DNA of 64,000 bases, taken from contig NZ_CP014480.1 of NCBI RefSeq assembly GCF_001580365.1, positions 1,427,008-1,491,007 of the forward strand. Direction: 5' to 3'. The notes under the pieces were generated by a model. The model worked only from the letters and a program-made list of their open reading frames with translations, was not told the DNA's origin and made no database searches. The translations under genes and the position numbers were made by a program. The stretch is from Kocuria turfanensis (lineage in GTDB: Bacteria; Actinomycetota; Actinomycetes; Actinomycetales; Micrococcaceae). Below are positions 18,603 to 27,618 of the stretch, one piece after another; the first letter of the stretch is position 1; the number at the start of each line of letters is the position of its first letter.

Positions 18603-19610
18603 ATGACGCAGCCCACCCGCACCCGCCGGATCACCCTGGCCTCCCGCCCGCAGGGCGTCCCCGTGCCGGAGAACTTCCGGCTCGAGGAGGCCGAGCTGCC
18701 CGGGCCCGGCCCCGGCCAGGTCCTGGTCGCCAACCGCTGGATGTCCGTGGACCCCTACATGCGCGGGCGGATGAACGACGTGAAGTCCTACGTCCCGCCG
18801 TTCCAGGTGGACCAGCCCCTCGACGGCGGGGCCGTGGGCCAGGTGATCGCCTCGGACGCCCCGGAGCTGCCGGTGGGGGCCACCGTGCTGCACGGCGCCG
18901 GCTGGCGCGAGCACGCCCTGCTGGACGCCGGGGCCGTCACCGTGGTGGACCCGGAGCTGGCCCCGGAGTCCGCCTACCTGGGCGTGCTGGGGATGCCCGG
19001 CCTCACCGCCTACGCGGGCCTCATGGGTGCCGCGCGCTTCCAGCCCGGGGACACCGTGTTCGTCTCCGGCGCCGCCGGAGCCGTGGGCTCGCTGGTCGGG
19101 CAGATCGCCCGGCTCAGCGGCGCCGCCCGCGTGATCGGCAGCGCCGGCTCCCCGGAGAAGGTGCAGCGGCTGCTGGAGCTCGGCTTCGACGCCGCCTTCG
19201 ACTACCACGACGGCCGCGTGGTCGACCGGCTGCGCGAGGCGGCGCCCGAGGGCATCGACGTCTACTTCGACAACGTGGGCGGCGAGCACCTCGAGGCGGC
19301 GATCTCCGTGCTCAACACCCGGGGCCGGGTGTGCCTGTGCGGGGCGATCTCGCAGTACAACGCCACCGAGCCGCCGGCGGCGCCGCGGAACCTGGCGCTG
19401 GCGATCGGCAAGATGCTGAGCCTGCAGGGCTTCCTGGTCGGCGGCTGGCAGGACATGGCCCCGGAGTTCCGCGAGAAGATGGCCGGCTGGCTGGCCTCCG
19501 GGGAGATCGCCTGGGACCAGACCGTGCGGGAGGGCCTCGAGGACGCCCCGCAGGCGTTCATCGACCTGCTGGCCGGGGCGAACACCGGCAAGATGGTGGT
19601 CAGGCTCTGA
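18603..19610 (+). CDS. NADP-dependent MDR-family oxidoreductase (alkenal/curcumin reductase type)
   Basis: A 335-residue zinc-free medium-chain reductase. [23 protein letters not shown], the dinucleotide loop [14 protein letters not shown] and [11 protein letters not shown] are in the order seen in leukotriene B4 dehydrogenase/CurA-type enzymes. These reduce alpha,beta-unsaturated carbonyls with NADPH, which would fit detoxification beside ohr. The gene follows ohr by 59 bp. The ATG at 18603 has GGAG seven bases upstream; an ATG at 18591 is an alternative. The 3' end overlaps the convergent HAD gene by 11 bp. Confidence 0.9.
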   Translation: MTQPTRTRRITLASRPQGVPVPENFRLEEAELPGPGPGQVLVANRWMSVDPYMRGRMNDVKSYVPPFQVDQPLDGGAVGQVIASDAPELPVGATVLHGAGWREHALLDAGAVTVVDPELAPESAYLGVLGMPGLTAYAGLMGAARFQPGDTVFVSGAAGAVGSLVGQIARLSGAARVIGSAGSPEKVQRLLELGFDAAFDYHDGRVVDRLREAAPEGIDVYFDNVGGEHLEAAISVLNTRGRVCLCGAISQYNATEPPAAPRNLALAIGKMLSLQGFLVGGWQDMAPEFREKMAGWLASGEIAWDQTVREGLEDAPQAFIDLLAGANTGKMVVRL

Positions 19611-20298
19611 GACCCACGACGTCGCCGCACAGCCGTGCGGCGAGCTCGCGCACCCCGGACACCCTGAGGTCCGGGGTGCGCGCGTATCCCGGCCACGGCG
19701 CGCCGTGGCGGTCCATCCACGCGGTGCGCATCCCGGCCCGGGCCGCGCCGTGCAGGTCCCAGGGGTTCGCCGCGATCATCAGGGCCCGCTCCAGCGGCAG
19801 GCCCCAGACGCCGCTCGCCCAGGCGTAGGCCTCCGGGGCGGGCTTCCAGCACGGGGCGTCGTCGACGGAGAGGACGTGCTCGAAGTGCTGGCGCACTCCC
19901 CCGCGCTCGAGCAGGCCCTCCGCGGTGGCCTCGGAGCCGTTGGTCAGGGCCACGATCCGGAAGCCCGTCCCGGCCAGGGCCTCGATGCCGGGCGCGACGT
20001 CCGGGTGCACGGGCAGGCGCTGCATGCCCTCCCGGACGTGGCGCACGGCCTCCTCCACGTCCCGGTCCGGGGCGTGGACGGCGAACAGGGAGCGGGCGAC
20101 GGCCTCGCCCAGGACCGCGAAGGGCTGGGACTCGCCGTGGACGGCCAGGGCGAAGCCCTCCCGGAGCACTCCGCTCAGCCAGGTCTGCGCGAGCGGGCCG
20201 GGCAGGCCCAGCTCCTCGAAGACACCGTGCAGCGGGCCCGTGTCGGACAGCGTCTCGTTGACGTCGAACACGAGGACCGGTCTCTGGTCGGCGGTCAT
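19600..20298 (-). CDS. Type II (L-2-haloacid) dehalogenase-like HAD hydrolase
   Basis: A 232-residue HAD protein. FDVNETLSD holds the nucleophile aspartate. VALTNGS, KPAPEAY with its lysine, and [14 protein letters not shown] follow, all characteristic of haloacid dehalogenase type II. Whether it acts on haloacids is uncertain, since many such homologues do not. The ATG at 20298 follows GGGAGCAGGC. Its stop lies inside the end of the convergent MDR oxidoreductase gene. Confidence 0.85.
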   Translation of the reverse strand: MTADQRPVLVFDVNETLSDTGPLHGVFEELGLPGPLAQTWLSGVLREGFALAVHGESQPFAVLGEAVARSLFAVHAPDRDVEEAVRHVREGMQRLPVHPDVAPGIEALAGTGFRIVALTNGSEATAEGLLERGGVRQHFEHVLSVDDAPCWKPAPEAYAWASGVWGLPLERALMIAANPWDLHGAARAGMRTAWMDRHGAPWPGYARTPDLRVSGVRELAARLCGDVVGLRA

Positions 20299-20607
20299 GC
20301 CTGCTCCCTCGCCCTGTGGCACTCCCCGGTGGCACTCCCCTGCGGAGCCCTGGGTGCCCGTGGTGCCCACAGGATACGGGCGGCCCCGTCCCGCCGCCGC
20401 GCAGTGCGCGTCACGAACCGGTTGACAGAGTGGTGGTCGTCACAACAAACTAGGGCAACATTTGTTGCCCCACAGGCATCACTTCTTCAAGCCCCCGGGG
20501 ACCCGGCCGCCAGGCCGGGTCCCCGGTTCCACCACGATCGCCCACCAGGATCTCCCAGCCGGGTTCGCCAGGCGGATGTCCCAGCACGACGATGCGGAGC
20601 ACGCACC
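20299..20607. other. Intergenic region holding a divergent promoter/operator
   Basis: No gene is visible. It contains TTGACA (20422-20427) with a CAAACT -10-like element 18 bp later (20446-20451). A weak Crp-like site (AGTGG-N6-TCACA, 20429-20444) overlaps the spacer, and the palindrome listed separately lies next to it. Confidence 0.5.
20453..20470. promoter_or_regulatory. Perfect palindromic operator before the NCS1 permease operon
   Basis: GGGCAACA-TT-TGTTGCCC has 8-bp perfect arms. It sits right after the TTGACA...CAAACT promoter, near the expected transcription start. A second repeat (CAACAAA at 20443-20449 region, TTTGTTG at 20461-20467) is nested with it. The binding regulator is not encoded next to it. 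Confidence 0.65.
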
Positions 20608-21033
20608 ATGCCAGCTGCCCTGACCGAGGACGACGTCGTCCGAGCCGCCGGCGCGCTCGTCGCGGCGTTCGCCGCCACCGACACGGAGGCGTACTTCGCG
20701 GCCTTCGCCGAGGACGCCACGTTCGTCTTCCACACGGAGCCGCACCGGCTGGAGGACCGCGCCGCCTACGAGGCGCTGTGGCGCTCGTGGCTGGATGCCG
20801 GGTGGCGGGTGCTCGAGTGCCGCAGCACCGCCGCCCGGGCCCAGGTGCTGGGCTCCGTGGGGGTCTTCACCCACGACGTCCGCACCACGGTCCTCACCCC
20901 GGACGGCTCGGAGACCACGCACGAGCGGGAGACCATCGTCTTCGCCCGCCGGGACTCCGGGGCGCTCCTGGCCGTCCACGAGCATCTCTCCCCCGCCGCC
21001 CCGCCCACCACCAGCGCCCAGGAGGGCCGATGA
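20608..21033 (+). CDS. NTF2-like (SnoaL/DUF4440) protein
   Basis: A 141-residue cone-fold protein: AFAATDTEAYFAAFAEDATFVFH and later FARRDSGALLAVHEHLSP fit the ketosteroid-isomerase/nuclear-transport-factor-2 superfamily. The catalytic role is unknown. It is the first gene of a three-gene operon; its TGA overlaps the permease ATG (ATGA). A link to the permease substrate is inferred from context. Confidence 0.75.
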   Translation: MPAALTEDDVVRAAGALVAAFAATDTEAYFAAFAEDATFVFHTEPHRLEDRAAYEALWRSWLDAGWRVLECRSTAARAQVLGSVGVFTHDVRTTVLTPDGSETTHERETIVFARRDSGALLAVHEHLSPAAPPTTSAQEGR

Positions 21034-22496
21034 GCTCCCAGCACCCCGCACCCGCCGATCACGCCCCCAGGACCCGGTCCTCCGCCTCCCCCTGGGCCCG
21101 CCTGTCGAACCACCTCGACGAGAACACCGACGGCTACGGGCCCCTGCGCGGCACGCTGCCCACCGGGCGGATCGCCATGATCTGGCTCGCGGCCAACCTC
21201 GTGGTCACCACCCTGCTCACCGGCACCCTGTTCGTGCCCGGTGTCCCCTGGGCCACCGCCCTGGGCCTGATCCTGCTGGGCACCCTGCTGGGCGGGGCCG
21301 TGCTGGTGCTGGTGGGCAACATGGGCACCCGCACCGGCCTGCCCACCATGGCGCTGACCAAGGGCGCGTTCGGGCTGCGCGGCTCGTTCCTGCCGGTCGC
21401 GGCCAACGTGGTGGTGCTGATGGGCTGGAGCTGGGTGCAGGCGATGCTCGCAGGCGTCACGGTCAACCACGTGGTGGCGCAGACCACCGGCTTCTCCAGC
21501 CCCGTGCTGTTCTCCGTGCTGGCCCAGCTGGTGGTGGTGGGCCTGGCCATCTTCGGCCACACCGGCATCGCCCGGGTCGAGCCGTGGCTGGCCCTGGTGA
21601 TCCTGGCGATCATGGCGTGGATCTTCGTCGTCGCGTTCACGACCCACCCGGTCGGGGACTTCCTGGCCCTGCCCGCGGACCCGTCCGCCGGCTGGACCGC
21701 GGTGTCGGTGCTGGACGTCGTGATCGCCACCGCGATCTCCTGGACCGTGCTCTCGGCCGAGTTCAACCGCCTGGCCCGGACCCAGGCCGCCGGCGTGGTC
21801 GGCTCGGCGGTCGGCTACACGCTGTCCACCACGCTCGCCATGGCCCTGGGCGCCACCGCGATCGCGTGGGTGGTCCTCGAGGGCGGCGAGGCCGTCCCGT
21901 TCGACCCCACCGTGATCGTCGAGGCGTTCGGCGCCCCGCTGGCCGTCGTGGTGTTCCTGTCCGTGATGGCGACCAACACGATGGTGGTCTACGGCATGGT
22001 CTCCTCGGTGGTGAACATGGTGCCGTCCTCGCGCATCCGGTTCCTGCCCACCGCGCTGGTGCTCGGCGCGATCTCCGTGGTGGGCGCCACCTGGCTGGGC
22101 CTGCTGGGCCAGTTCACCGCGTTCCTCACCGTCATCGGGGCGCTCTTCGTGCCCGTCTTCGCGGTGATGCTGGCCGACTACTACGTGGTCCACAAGGGTT
22201 CCTACGACGCCGACATCCTGCGCGGGCGCGGTGGGAAGTACTGGTACCGCGGCGGGGTCAACGCGGCCGCCGTGCTGACCTGGCTCGTGGGCGCCGGCTC
22301 CTCGCTGCTGCTGACCTACGTGCTGGCCAGCCCGGTCGGGGCGACCATCCCCACCTTCGCGATCTCCTTCGTGCTCTACCTCGCGTGGGCCGCGGCGACC
22401 CGCCGGATCCGCACGGACCGGCCCGTCTCGCAGCACCTGTCCGACAGCACCCCCGGAGGCGGCACCGAGCCGGAGGCCACCGGTGCGCGTCGTTGA
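21030..22496 (+). CDS. NCS1-family purine/pyrimidine (cytosine-type) permease
   Basis: A 488-residue inner-membrane transporter with about twelve hydrophobic segments. The N-terminal RLSNHLDENTDGYGPLRG and the early GTLLGGAVLVLVGNMGTRTGLP segment match the NCS1 nucleobase:cation symporter family (CodB-like). The substrate may be cytosine, uracil, hydantoin or a similar base. Its 3' end overlaps the cyclase gene by 14 bp. GGAGGG precedes the ATG within the upstream gene. Confidence 0.85.
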   Translation: MSSQHPAPADHAPRTRSSASPWARLSNHLDENTDGYGPLRGTLPTGRIAMIWLAANLVVTTLLTGTLFVPGVPWATALGLILLGTLLGGAVLVLVGNMGTRTGLPTMALTKGAFGLRGSFLPVAANVVVLMGWSWVQAMLAGVTVNHVVAQTTGFSSPVLFSVLAQLVVVGLAIFGHTGIARVEPWLALVILAIMAWIFVVAFTTHPVGDFLALPADPSAGWTAVSVLDVVIATAISWTVLSAEFNRLARTQAAGVVGSAVGYTLSTTLAMALGATAIAWVVLEGGEAVPFDPTVIVEAFGAPLAVVVFLSVMATNTMVVYGMVSSVVNMVPSSRIRFLPTALVLGAISVVGATWLGLLGQFTAFLTVIGALFVPVFAVMLADYYVVHKGSYDADILRGRGGKYWYRGGVNAAAVLTWLVGAGSSLLLTYVLASPVGATIPTFAISFVLYLAWAAATRRIRTDRPVSQHLSDSTPGGGTEPEATGARR

Positions 22497-23172
22497 CCTG
22501 AGCCATCCGGTGCGCACCGGGATGCAGGTCTTCCCGGGCGATCCGCACGTGCGCACGCGCACCGCCGCGACCGTGGCCCAGGACGGCTTCCGCGTCGCGG
22601 AGCTGCACCTCGGCACCCACTCCGGCACGCACGTGGACGCCCCCTCGCACACGGTCGAGGGCGGCGCCGACGTCGACGCCCTGGAGCTGTCCTCGCTCGT
22701 GGGGCCGGCCCGCGTCGTCGACGTCCCGGGCTGCGCGCCCGGCCGGGTGATCCGCTGGGCGGACGTGGCCGGACAGCTCGACCGGCTCGCGCCGGGGACG
22801 ATCGTGCTCTTCCGCACCGGCTGGTCGGCGCACTTCGGCACCGAGCGCTACCTCGAGCACCCGGTCCTGGACCCGGAGATCGCCCGCCGCCTGGTCGCGG
22901 CGGGGGTGCGCACCCTCGGGGTGGACACCCTCAACCCGGACCCCACGCCCACCGCGGACGCCACCGGCCCGGTGGCGCTGCCCGTGCACGAGGTGGTGCT
23001 CGGGGCGGGCGGGGCGATCGTGGAGAACCTCACCGGCCTCGCGGCCGTGGACCGCCCCGGGGCGGTGTTCGCGGCCCTGCCGCTGCACCTGGCCGGCATG
23101 GACGGCTCCCCGGTGCGGGCGGTGGCGATGTGGCCGGACGCGGTCGAGGACGGAGACCGGGCGGGTCGCTGA
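22483..23172 (+). CDS. Cyclase-family metal hydrolase (kynurenine formamidase-like)
   Basis: A 229-residue protein with the defining HxGTHxDxxxH motif (GTHSGTHVDAPSH, about 46-58). Family members are Mn/Zn amidohydrolases such as kynurenine formamidase or isatin hydrolase. The GTG start at 22483 lies within the permease gene. With the NCS1 permease it could make an uptake-and-hydrolysis route for a cyclic amide or formamide. The substrate is not evident, and no tryptophan-degradation gene is nearby. Confidence 0.85.
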   Translation: MRVVDLSHPVRTGMQVFPGDPHVRTRTAATVAQDGFRVAELHLGTHSGTHVDAPSHTVEGGADVDALELSSLVGPARVVDVPGCAPGRVIRWADVAGQLDRLAPGTIVLFRTGWSAHFGTERYLEHPVLDPEIARRLVAAGVRTLGVDTLNPDPTPTADATGPVALPVHEVVLGAGGAIVENLTGLAAVDRPGAVFAALPLHLAGMDGSPVRAVAMWPDAVEDGDRAGR

Positions 23173-23235
23173 GCCGGGTCGCCGAGCCGGTCCGCTGCGC
23201 GGGAGCGCTGAGTCCGGCGGCGTTCCCGGCCGCGC

Positions 23236-23982
23236 TCAGCCGCCGGCGGCGAGCCGGCCCAGCGGGCTGTTCTCGAAGTCCTCGAGCAGGGCGAGCGGAT
23301 CCGTGTAGACGGCCACGGCCCCGGCCTCCCGCAGCTCGGTCTCGCTGATCCCGCCGCTGGTCACGCACACGGCGTCCAGTCCGAGCTGTCCCGCCGACTC
23401 CACGTCCCAGCGGGCGTCGCCCACCACGAGCGCGTGCTCAGGGCGCAGGTCCCCGGCCTCCAGCGCCGCGGCGAAGATGTCCGGGGCGGGCTTGCTCTGC
23501 TCGGCGTCGGTGGCGGTGGTGACGGCGGTGAGGACGTCGTCGGAGCCCAGGGCCTCGCGCATGGCGGCGACCTCGGTGACGTTCGACGACGACGCCAGCA
23601 CCACCACGAGGCCGGCGTCGGTGCAGCGGCGCAGCAGCTCCGTGGCCCCGCGGGTGGGCTTGAGGCCGGGCCAGTGCACGGAGAACAGGGCGCCGTGGGC
23701 GGCGCCGATGGCGTCGTCCTCGTCGGTGTCCCGGTCGGCGGGCAGCAGCTCGTCGATCAGCTGCTCCGAGCCCATCCCGATGAGCCGGTGGATGCGGTGC
23801 ATGGGCACGTCGTGGCCGGCCTGGTTGAAGGCGTGCCACCAGGCGACGGTGTGCAGGTAGCTGGAGTCGATGAGGGTGCCGTCGACGTCGAACAGGACGC
23901 CGCGTCTGGCCGGCGTGGGGGCGCCGGTGGAGGAATCGGCGGAGTTGCCGGCGGAGGAGTCGGGGGTCCGGGGAGCAGTCAT
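23236..23982 (-). CDS. HAD-superfamily phosphatase (phosphoglycolate phosphatase-like)
   Basis: A 248-residue HAD protein. LFDVDGTLIDSS carries the two aspartates of motif I, VVLASSSN motif II, SKPAPDIF the lysine of motif III and VVGDARWDVESA motif IV. The helical cap of about 100 residues fits subclass IA (beta-phosphoglucomutase/phosphoglycolate phosphatase group). The N-terminal 25 residues are Ser/Ala-rich and unconserved. The ATG at 23982 follows a weak site. Confidence 0.85.
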   Translation of the reverse strand: MTAPRTPDSSAGNSADSSTGAPTPARRGVLFDVDGTLIDSSYLHTVAWWHAFNQAGHDVPMHRIHRLIGMGSEQLIDELLPADRDTDEDDAIGAAHGALFSVHWPGLKPTRGATELLRRCTDAGLVVVLASSSNVTEVAAMREALGSDDVLTAVTTATDAEQSKPAPDIFAAALEAGDLRPEHALVVGDARWDVESAGQLGLDAVCVTSGGISETELREAGAVAVYTDPLALLEDFENSPLGRLAAGG

Positions 23983-24142
23983 GGCCTCACCCTCCCACCC
24001 GGTGGCCGGGCGGGCAACGGGTGATCGACGGGTCGCGGGACTACGCCGGCGCCGCCGGCGGCGCACGAGGGATCCCGTGAGCGCACCGGGCGGGCCGACG
24101 GCGAGGCCGCGGACCGGTCCCCCGGGGCCCGGGACGCCCCGC

Positions 24143-25552
24143 TCAGGACACCTGCCGCCGCGCGGCCGCGTTGGACGGCCCGTGGCCCTGGTCCACCGTG
24201 ACGGGCGGCGCGGGCGCGGCGGCCGTGCGCAGCTGCCGGCCCACCTCCTCGACGTCCCCGGTGGAGGTCGCGAAGCGCAGGATCACCGCGGCGGCGGCGT
24301 CGGTCATCTCGTCGAGGCCCTGGACGTCGATGTTGCTGAGGTCGTCGCACCGGGCGTGGTAGCAGAAGTCGTAGCCGACGCCGGCGCGGCCGCCGAACAG
24401 CGCGGCCTGCTCCGCGGTCTTGATGCCCTCGGCGCCGGTGAACAGCCCGCCGGCGGGCACGCCCTCCGCGATGAAGGGCCCGTAGTCGCTGCGGCCGCTG
24501 AACTCGGTCTCGCCCGAGGCCAGGCCCACGGAGCCGAAGTGCGCGTGGAAGGCCGCCTCGATCGCGGCGGAGCCGGCAGGGGCCTCGGCGGAGACGTCCG
24601 GGCCGAACGCCGAGCCGTCGCCGTCATAGACGAAGCGCCCGTAGTTCGGGGAGCCGATCATGTCGAAGTTCAGGTACAGCGCAACGGCCGCCAGCGTGGC
24701 GGGGTCGTTGGCCTTGAGGTCGGCCACGTAGTGCCGCGAGCCGAGCAGGCCGAACTCCTCCGCGCCCCACCAGGCGAAGCGCAGCCGGTTTTCGACCACC
24801 CTCCCGGCGAGCGCCTCGGCCACGGCCAGGATCGCCGCGGAGCCGGAGCCGTTGTCGTTGATCCCCGCGCCCTCGGGCACACTGTCCAGGTGGGCGCCGA
24901 CCATGACCGTGCGCTCGGGGTTGCCCGTGCCGGTCTCGGCCAGGACGTTGGAGGTCTCCCGCTGCTCCGAGACGGCCTCGACGGTGACGGTGACCTCGTC
25001 GGCGCCCAGCAGGGCCCGGCCGGCCGCGTGGCTGAGGCCGACCACGGGGACGGTCGCCACGCCCGGCGCGCCGAGGGTGCCGGTGACCACGTCCTCCTCC
25101 CCGGGCAGGCCGGTGTTGAAGATCAGCACGGCGGCCGCCCCGGCGGCCTGCGCGGCGGCGGCCTTGTCCGCGAAGGAGCAGCCGCCGCGCTGCAGCAGGG
25201 CCACGCTGCCCGCGGGGAAGCCGGCGAAGTCCTCGGCCGCGCACCCGCTGGTGCCGGCGCCCGGCTCGCCGGTGGTGTCCACCGCCCGGACCGGTGCCGT
25301 CACGGTGCCGGAGGCGGAGTAGGTCATCACGGCGACGTCCTCGGCGGCGACCTGCGTGCCGCCCGCGGCGACCGTGGCGGGCCTGATCTCCCGGAAGAAC
25401 GGGAAGGAGAAGTCCTGCACCCGCGGGGCGTAGCCGGCGGCCCGCAGCCGGCCCAGCACGTAGTCCATGCTGCCCCGGTAGCCGGGCGTGCCCGAGGCGC
25501 GGTTGCCGTCGTTGGCGTGCGCCACGGCCTGGAACACCTCGAGGTGGCGCAT
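24143..25552 (-). CDS. M28 family aminopeptidase, copy 1 (signal peptide apparently lost)
   Basis: A 469-residue zinc peptidase from the ATG at 25552; GTG codons at 25585-25597 are alternatives. A PA domain (about 60-195) is followed by the M28 catalytic domain with HLDSVPEG, INDNGSGSAA, WGAEEFGLLG, NFDMIGSPNYG and CYHARCDD, so all metal ligands are intact. The two sister copies start with a signal peptide, but none is found in this frame. An ATG with a good GGGAGG site at 25653 reads MRQRTHHRTEAAAVR in another frame and stops after 23 codons. A 5' frameshift or deletion is likely. If so, the product would stay cytoplasmic or not be made. Confidence 0.75.
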   Translation of the reverse strand: MRHLEVFQAVAHANDGNRASGTPGYRGSMDYVLGRLRAAGYAPRVQDFSFPFFREIRPATVAAGGTQVAAEDVAVMTYSASGTVTAPVRAVDTTGEPGAGTSGCAAEDFAGFPAGSVALLQRGGCSFADKAAAAQAAGAAAVLIFNTGLPGEEDVVTGTLGAPGVATVPVVGLSHAAGRALLGADEVTVTVEAVSEQRETSNVLAETGTGNPERTVMVGAHLDSVPEGAGINDNGSGSAAILAVAEALAGRVVENRLRFAWWGAEEFGLLGSRHYVADLKANDPATLAAVALYLNFDMIGSPNYGRFVYDGDGSAFGPDVSAEAPAGSAAIEAAFHAHFGSVGLASGETEFSGRSDYGPFIAEGVPAGGLFTGAEGIKTAEQAALFGGRAGVGYDFCYHARCDDLSNIDVQGLDEMTDAAAAVILRFATSTGDVEEVGRQLRTAAAPAPPVTVDQGHGPSNAAARRQVS

Positions 25553-25710
25553 GACCTGCCCCGGTGGGACGGCGGCCGGGCTCACCGTGACCACCACGGT
25601 GCGGGCGGCCGCACGGCGGCGGCCTCGGTCCGGTGGTGGGTGCGTTGGCGCATGGTGCCTCCCGGGGCAGGGGCCGATCGGGGGCTCGACCGTGGCGGCG
25701 GCTCCACCGT

Positions 25711-25758
25711 GCGGATGGAGCGATGTGCGGATGGAGCGATGGGCGGATGGAGCGATGT
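25711..25758. repeat. Three tandem 16-bp repeats
   Basis: Three copies of GCGGATGGAGCGATGT (one mismatch in the second) stand head to tail between peptidase copies 1 and 2, upstream of copy 1. Confidence 0.9.
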
Positions 25759-25815
25759 GCACAGAGTCCCAGGTCGGAGTGACCGGGACAAGGATTCCGG
25801 CCATGTTGAGAAACG

Positions 25816-25860
25816 GGACGGCCCCGCCGGGACGCGCTGTGCGTCCTGGCGGGGCCGTCC
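25816..25860 (-). terminator. Strong hairpin terminator after M28 copy 2
   Basis: A 13-bp perfect stem (25816-25828 with 25848-25860) continues into a further 6-bp stem with a 5-nt loop. It starts 22 bp past the copy 2 stop. Confidence 0.8.
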
Positions 25861-25881
25861 GGCCGTCGAGCTGCGTGGCGG

Positions 25882-27471
25882 TCAGGCGGCCGCCTTGTCG
25901 TGGCCGTGGCCGTGGCCGTGACCGTGCTCGGAGTGCGGGCCGTGGCCGCGGTCGTTGCCCTTCGGGTGGCCGACGGCGCCCTTGCCCTTCTGCTGGTAGG
26001 GCTCGCCCTCGCCGTTGACGTCGTGGGTGGACATCGCGTAGCGCAGGACGACGGCCGCGGCGGCGTCGGACATCTCCTCCATGCCCTGGAGGTTGACGTT
26101 GGTGATGTCGTCGCACACGGAGTGGTAGCAGGAGTCGTAGGCGACACCGGCCTGCCCACCGAACAGCTCGGCCTGCTCCTCGGTCTTCACGCCCTCGGCG
26201 CCCGTGAAGAGACCGCCGGACGGGACGCCGGCCTCGATGAAGGGGCCGTAGTCGCTGCGGCCGCTGAACTCGGTGTCGCCGGAGGCCAGTCCCACCGAGG
26301 CGAAGTACTCGTGGAACGCCGCCTCGATCGCGCCGGAGCCCTCGGGGACGTTGGTGTCACCGGGGTCGAAGGTGGAGGCGTTGCCGTCATAGACGAAGCG
26401 CCCGTAGTTCGGGGAGCCGATCATGTCGAAGTTGAGGTACAGCGCGATGTCCTCGAACGCCTCGGGGTCGTTCTCCCGCAGATCGGTCACGTAGTGCTCG
26501 GCGCCCAGCAGGCCGAGCTCCTCCGCGCCCCACCAGGCGAAGCGCACGTTGTTCTCGGTCTTGGTCTTGGCGATCGCCTCGGCGATGGCGAGGATGCCCG
26601 CCGAGCCGGTGCCGTTGTCGCTGATGCCCGCGCCCTCGAGCACGCTGTCCAGGTGCGCGCCCACCATGACCGTGTTCTCGGGGTCGCCCGTGCCGGTCTC
26701 GGCGAGGACGTTGTAGGTGGTGCGGGTCGCCGAGACGGTGTCCGTGCTGACCGTGACCTCCTGGGCGTCCAGCAGGTCCACGCCGGCCTGGTAGCTGAGC
26801 CCGACCGTCGGCAGGGTGGTGGCCTCCGGGGAGCCCAGGGTGCCGGCCACGGCGTCCTCGCTGTTGGGCAGGCCCGTGTTGAAGATCAGCACGGCGGAGG
26901 CGCCCGCGGCCTCCGCATTGGCGGCCTTGACCGCGAAGGCGCAGCTGCCGCGCTGCAGGAGGGCCACGTTGCCGGCCTGGAAGCCGGCGAAGTCCTCGGC
27001 CTCGCACCCGCTGGTGCTGCCCACGCGCTCCCCGGTGGTGTCCACCGCCTGCACCGGGGCGGTGACGGTGCCCGTGCCGGAGTAGGTCATCACCGCGACG
27101 TCCTCCGCGGCGAGCTGCGTGCCGTCCGCGCTGACCGTCGCGGGACTGACCTCCTGGAAGTACGGGAAGGTGAACTCCTGGACCTCCGGGGTGTAGCCGG
27201 CGGCCTGCAGCCGCTCGACCACGTAGTCGACGCTGGCCCGGTAGCCGGAGGTGCCCGAGGCGCGGTTGCCGTCGTTGGCCTCCGCGATGGACTGGAAGGC
27301 GGTCAGGTGCTCCGTGAGCTTCTGCTCGGAGACCGCCTGGGTGATCTTGTGGGTGGTGTTGTTGTTGCTGTTGTCGCGGGAGGGGGCCGCGACGGCGCTG
27401 GTAGCCGTGAGCGTCAGGGCGCCGGCCAGGGCGGCCGACGTGATCCAGGAGCTGGGCGTGCGAACGGGCAT
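25882..27471 (-). CDS. Secreted M28 family aminopeptidase, copy 2, with His-rich tail
   Basis: A 529-residue exported peptidase. The signal peptide ends near TSAVAA (residue about 31). The PA domain lies at about 120-260. The catalytic domain holds HLDSVLEG, ISDNGTGSAG, WGAEELGLLG, NFDMIGSPNYG and CYHSVCDD. The last about 40 residues are Gly/Lys/His-rich and end in HGHGHGHGHDKAAA, a likely metal-binding tail. GGAGG precedes the ATG at 27471; an ATG further upstream lacks a site. Its closest relatives here are the flanking copies, and all three lie in one direction. Confidence 0.93.
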   Translation of the reverse strand: MPVRTPSSWITSAALAGALTLTATSAVAAPSRDNSNNNTTHKITQAVSEQKLTEHLTAFQSIAEANDGNRASGTSGYRASVDYVVERLQAAGYTPEVQEFTFPYFQEVSPATVSADGTQLAAEDVAVMTYSGTGTVTAPVQAVDTTGERVGSTSGCEAEDFAGFQAGNVALLQRGSCAFAVKAANAEAAGASAVLIFNTGLPNSEDAVAGTLGSPEATTLPTVGLSYQAGVDLLDAQEVTVSTDTVSATRTTYNVLAETGTGDPENTVMVGAHLDSVLEGAGISDNGTGSAGILAIAEAIAKTKTENNVRFAWWGAEELGLLGAEHYVTDLRENDPEAFEDIALYLNFDMIGSPNYGRFVYDGNASTFDPGDTNVPEGSGAIEAAFHEYFASVGLASGDTEFSGRSDYGPFIEAGVPSGGLFTGAEGVKTEEQAELFGGQAGVAYDSCYHSVCDDITNVNLQGMEEMSDAAAAVVLRYAMSTHDVNGEGEPYQQKGKGAVGHPKGNDRGHGPHSEHGHGHGHGHDKAAA

Positions 27472-27618
27472 GGAACCTCCAGGTGAGCGACGGCCGGGAG
27501 GTGACCCGGCCATGACGCGGTTCACAGTCATCGGGGGATGACGCGGATTTGCATATGTTCACAGCTGGGTTACCGGTGGGTCAACGACTTTCGTCCAGAC
27601 CTGTGTGACCGGCGGCAC

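Noticed and set aside
25711..25758. DNA-binding iteron or CRISPR-like array
   Set aside because: Only three contiguous 16-bp copies with no replication gene or spacers. Kept as a simple tandem repeat.
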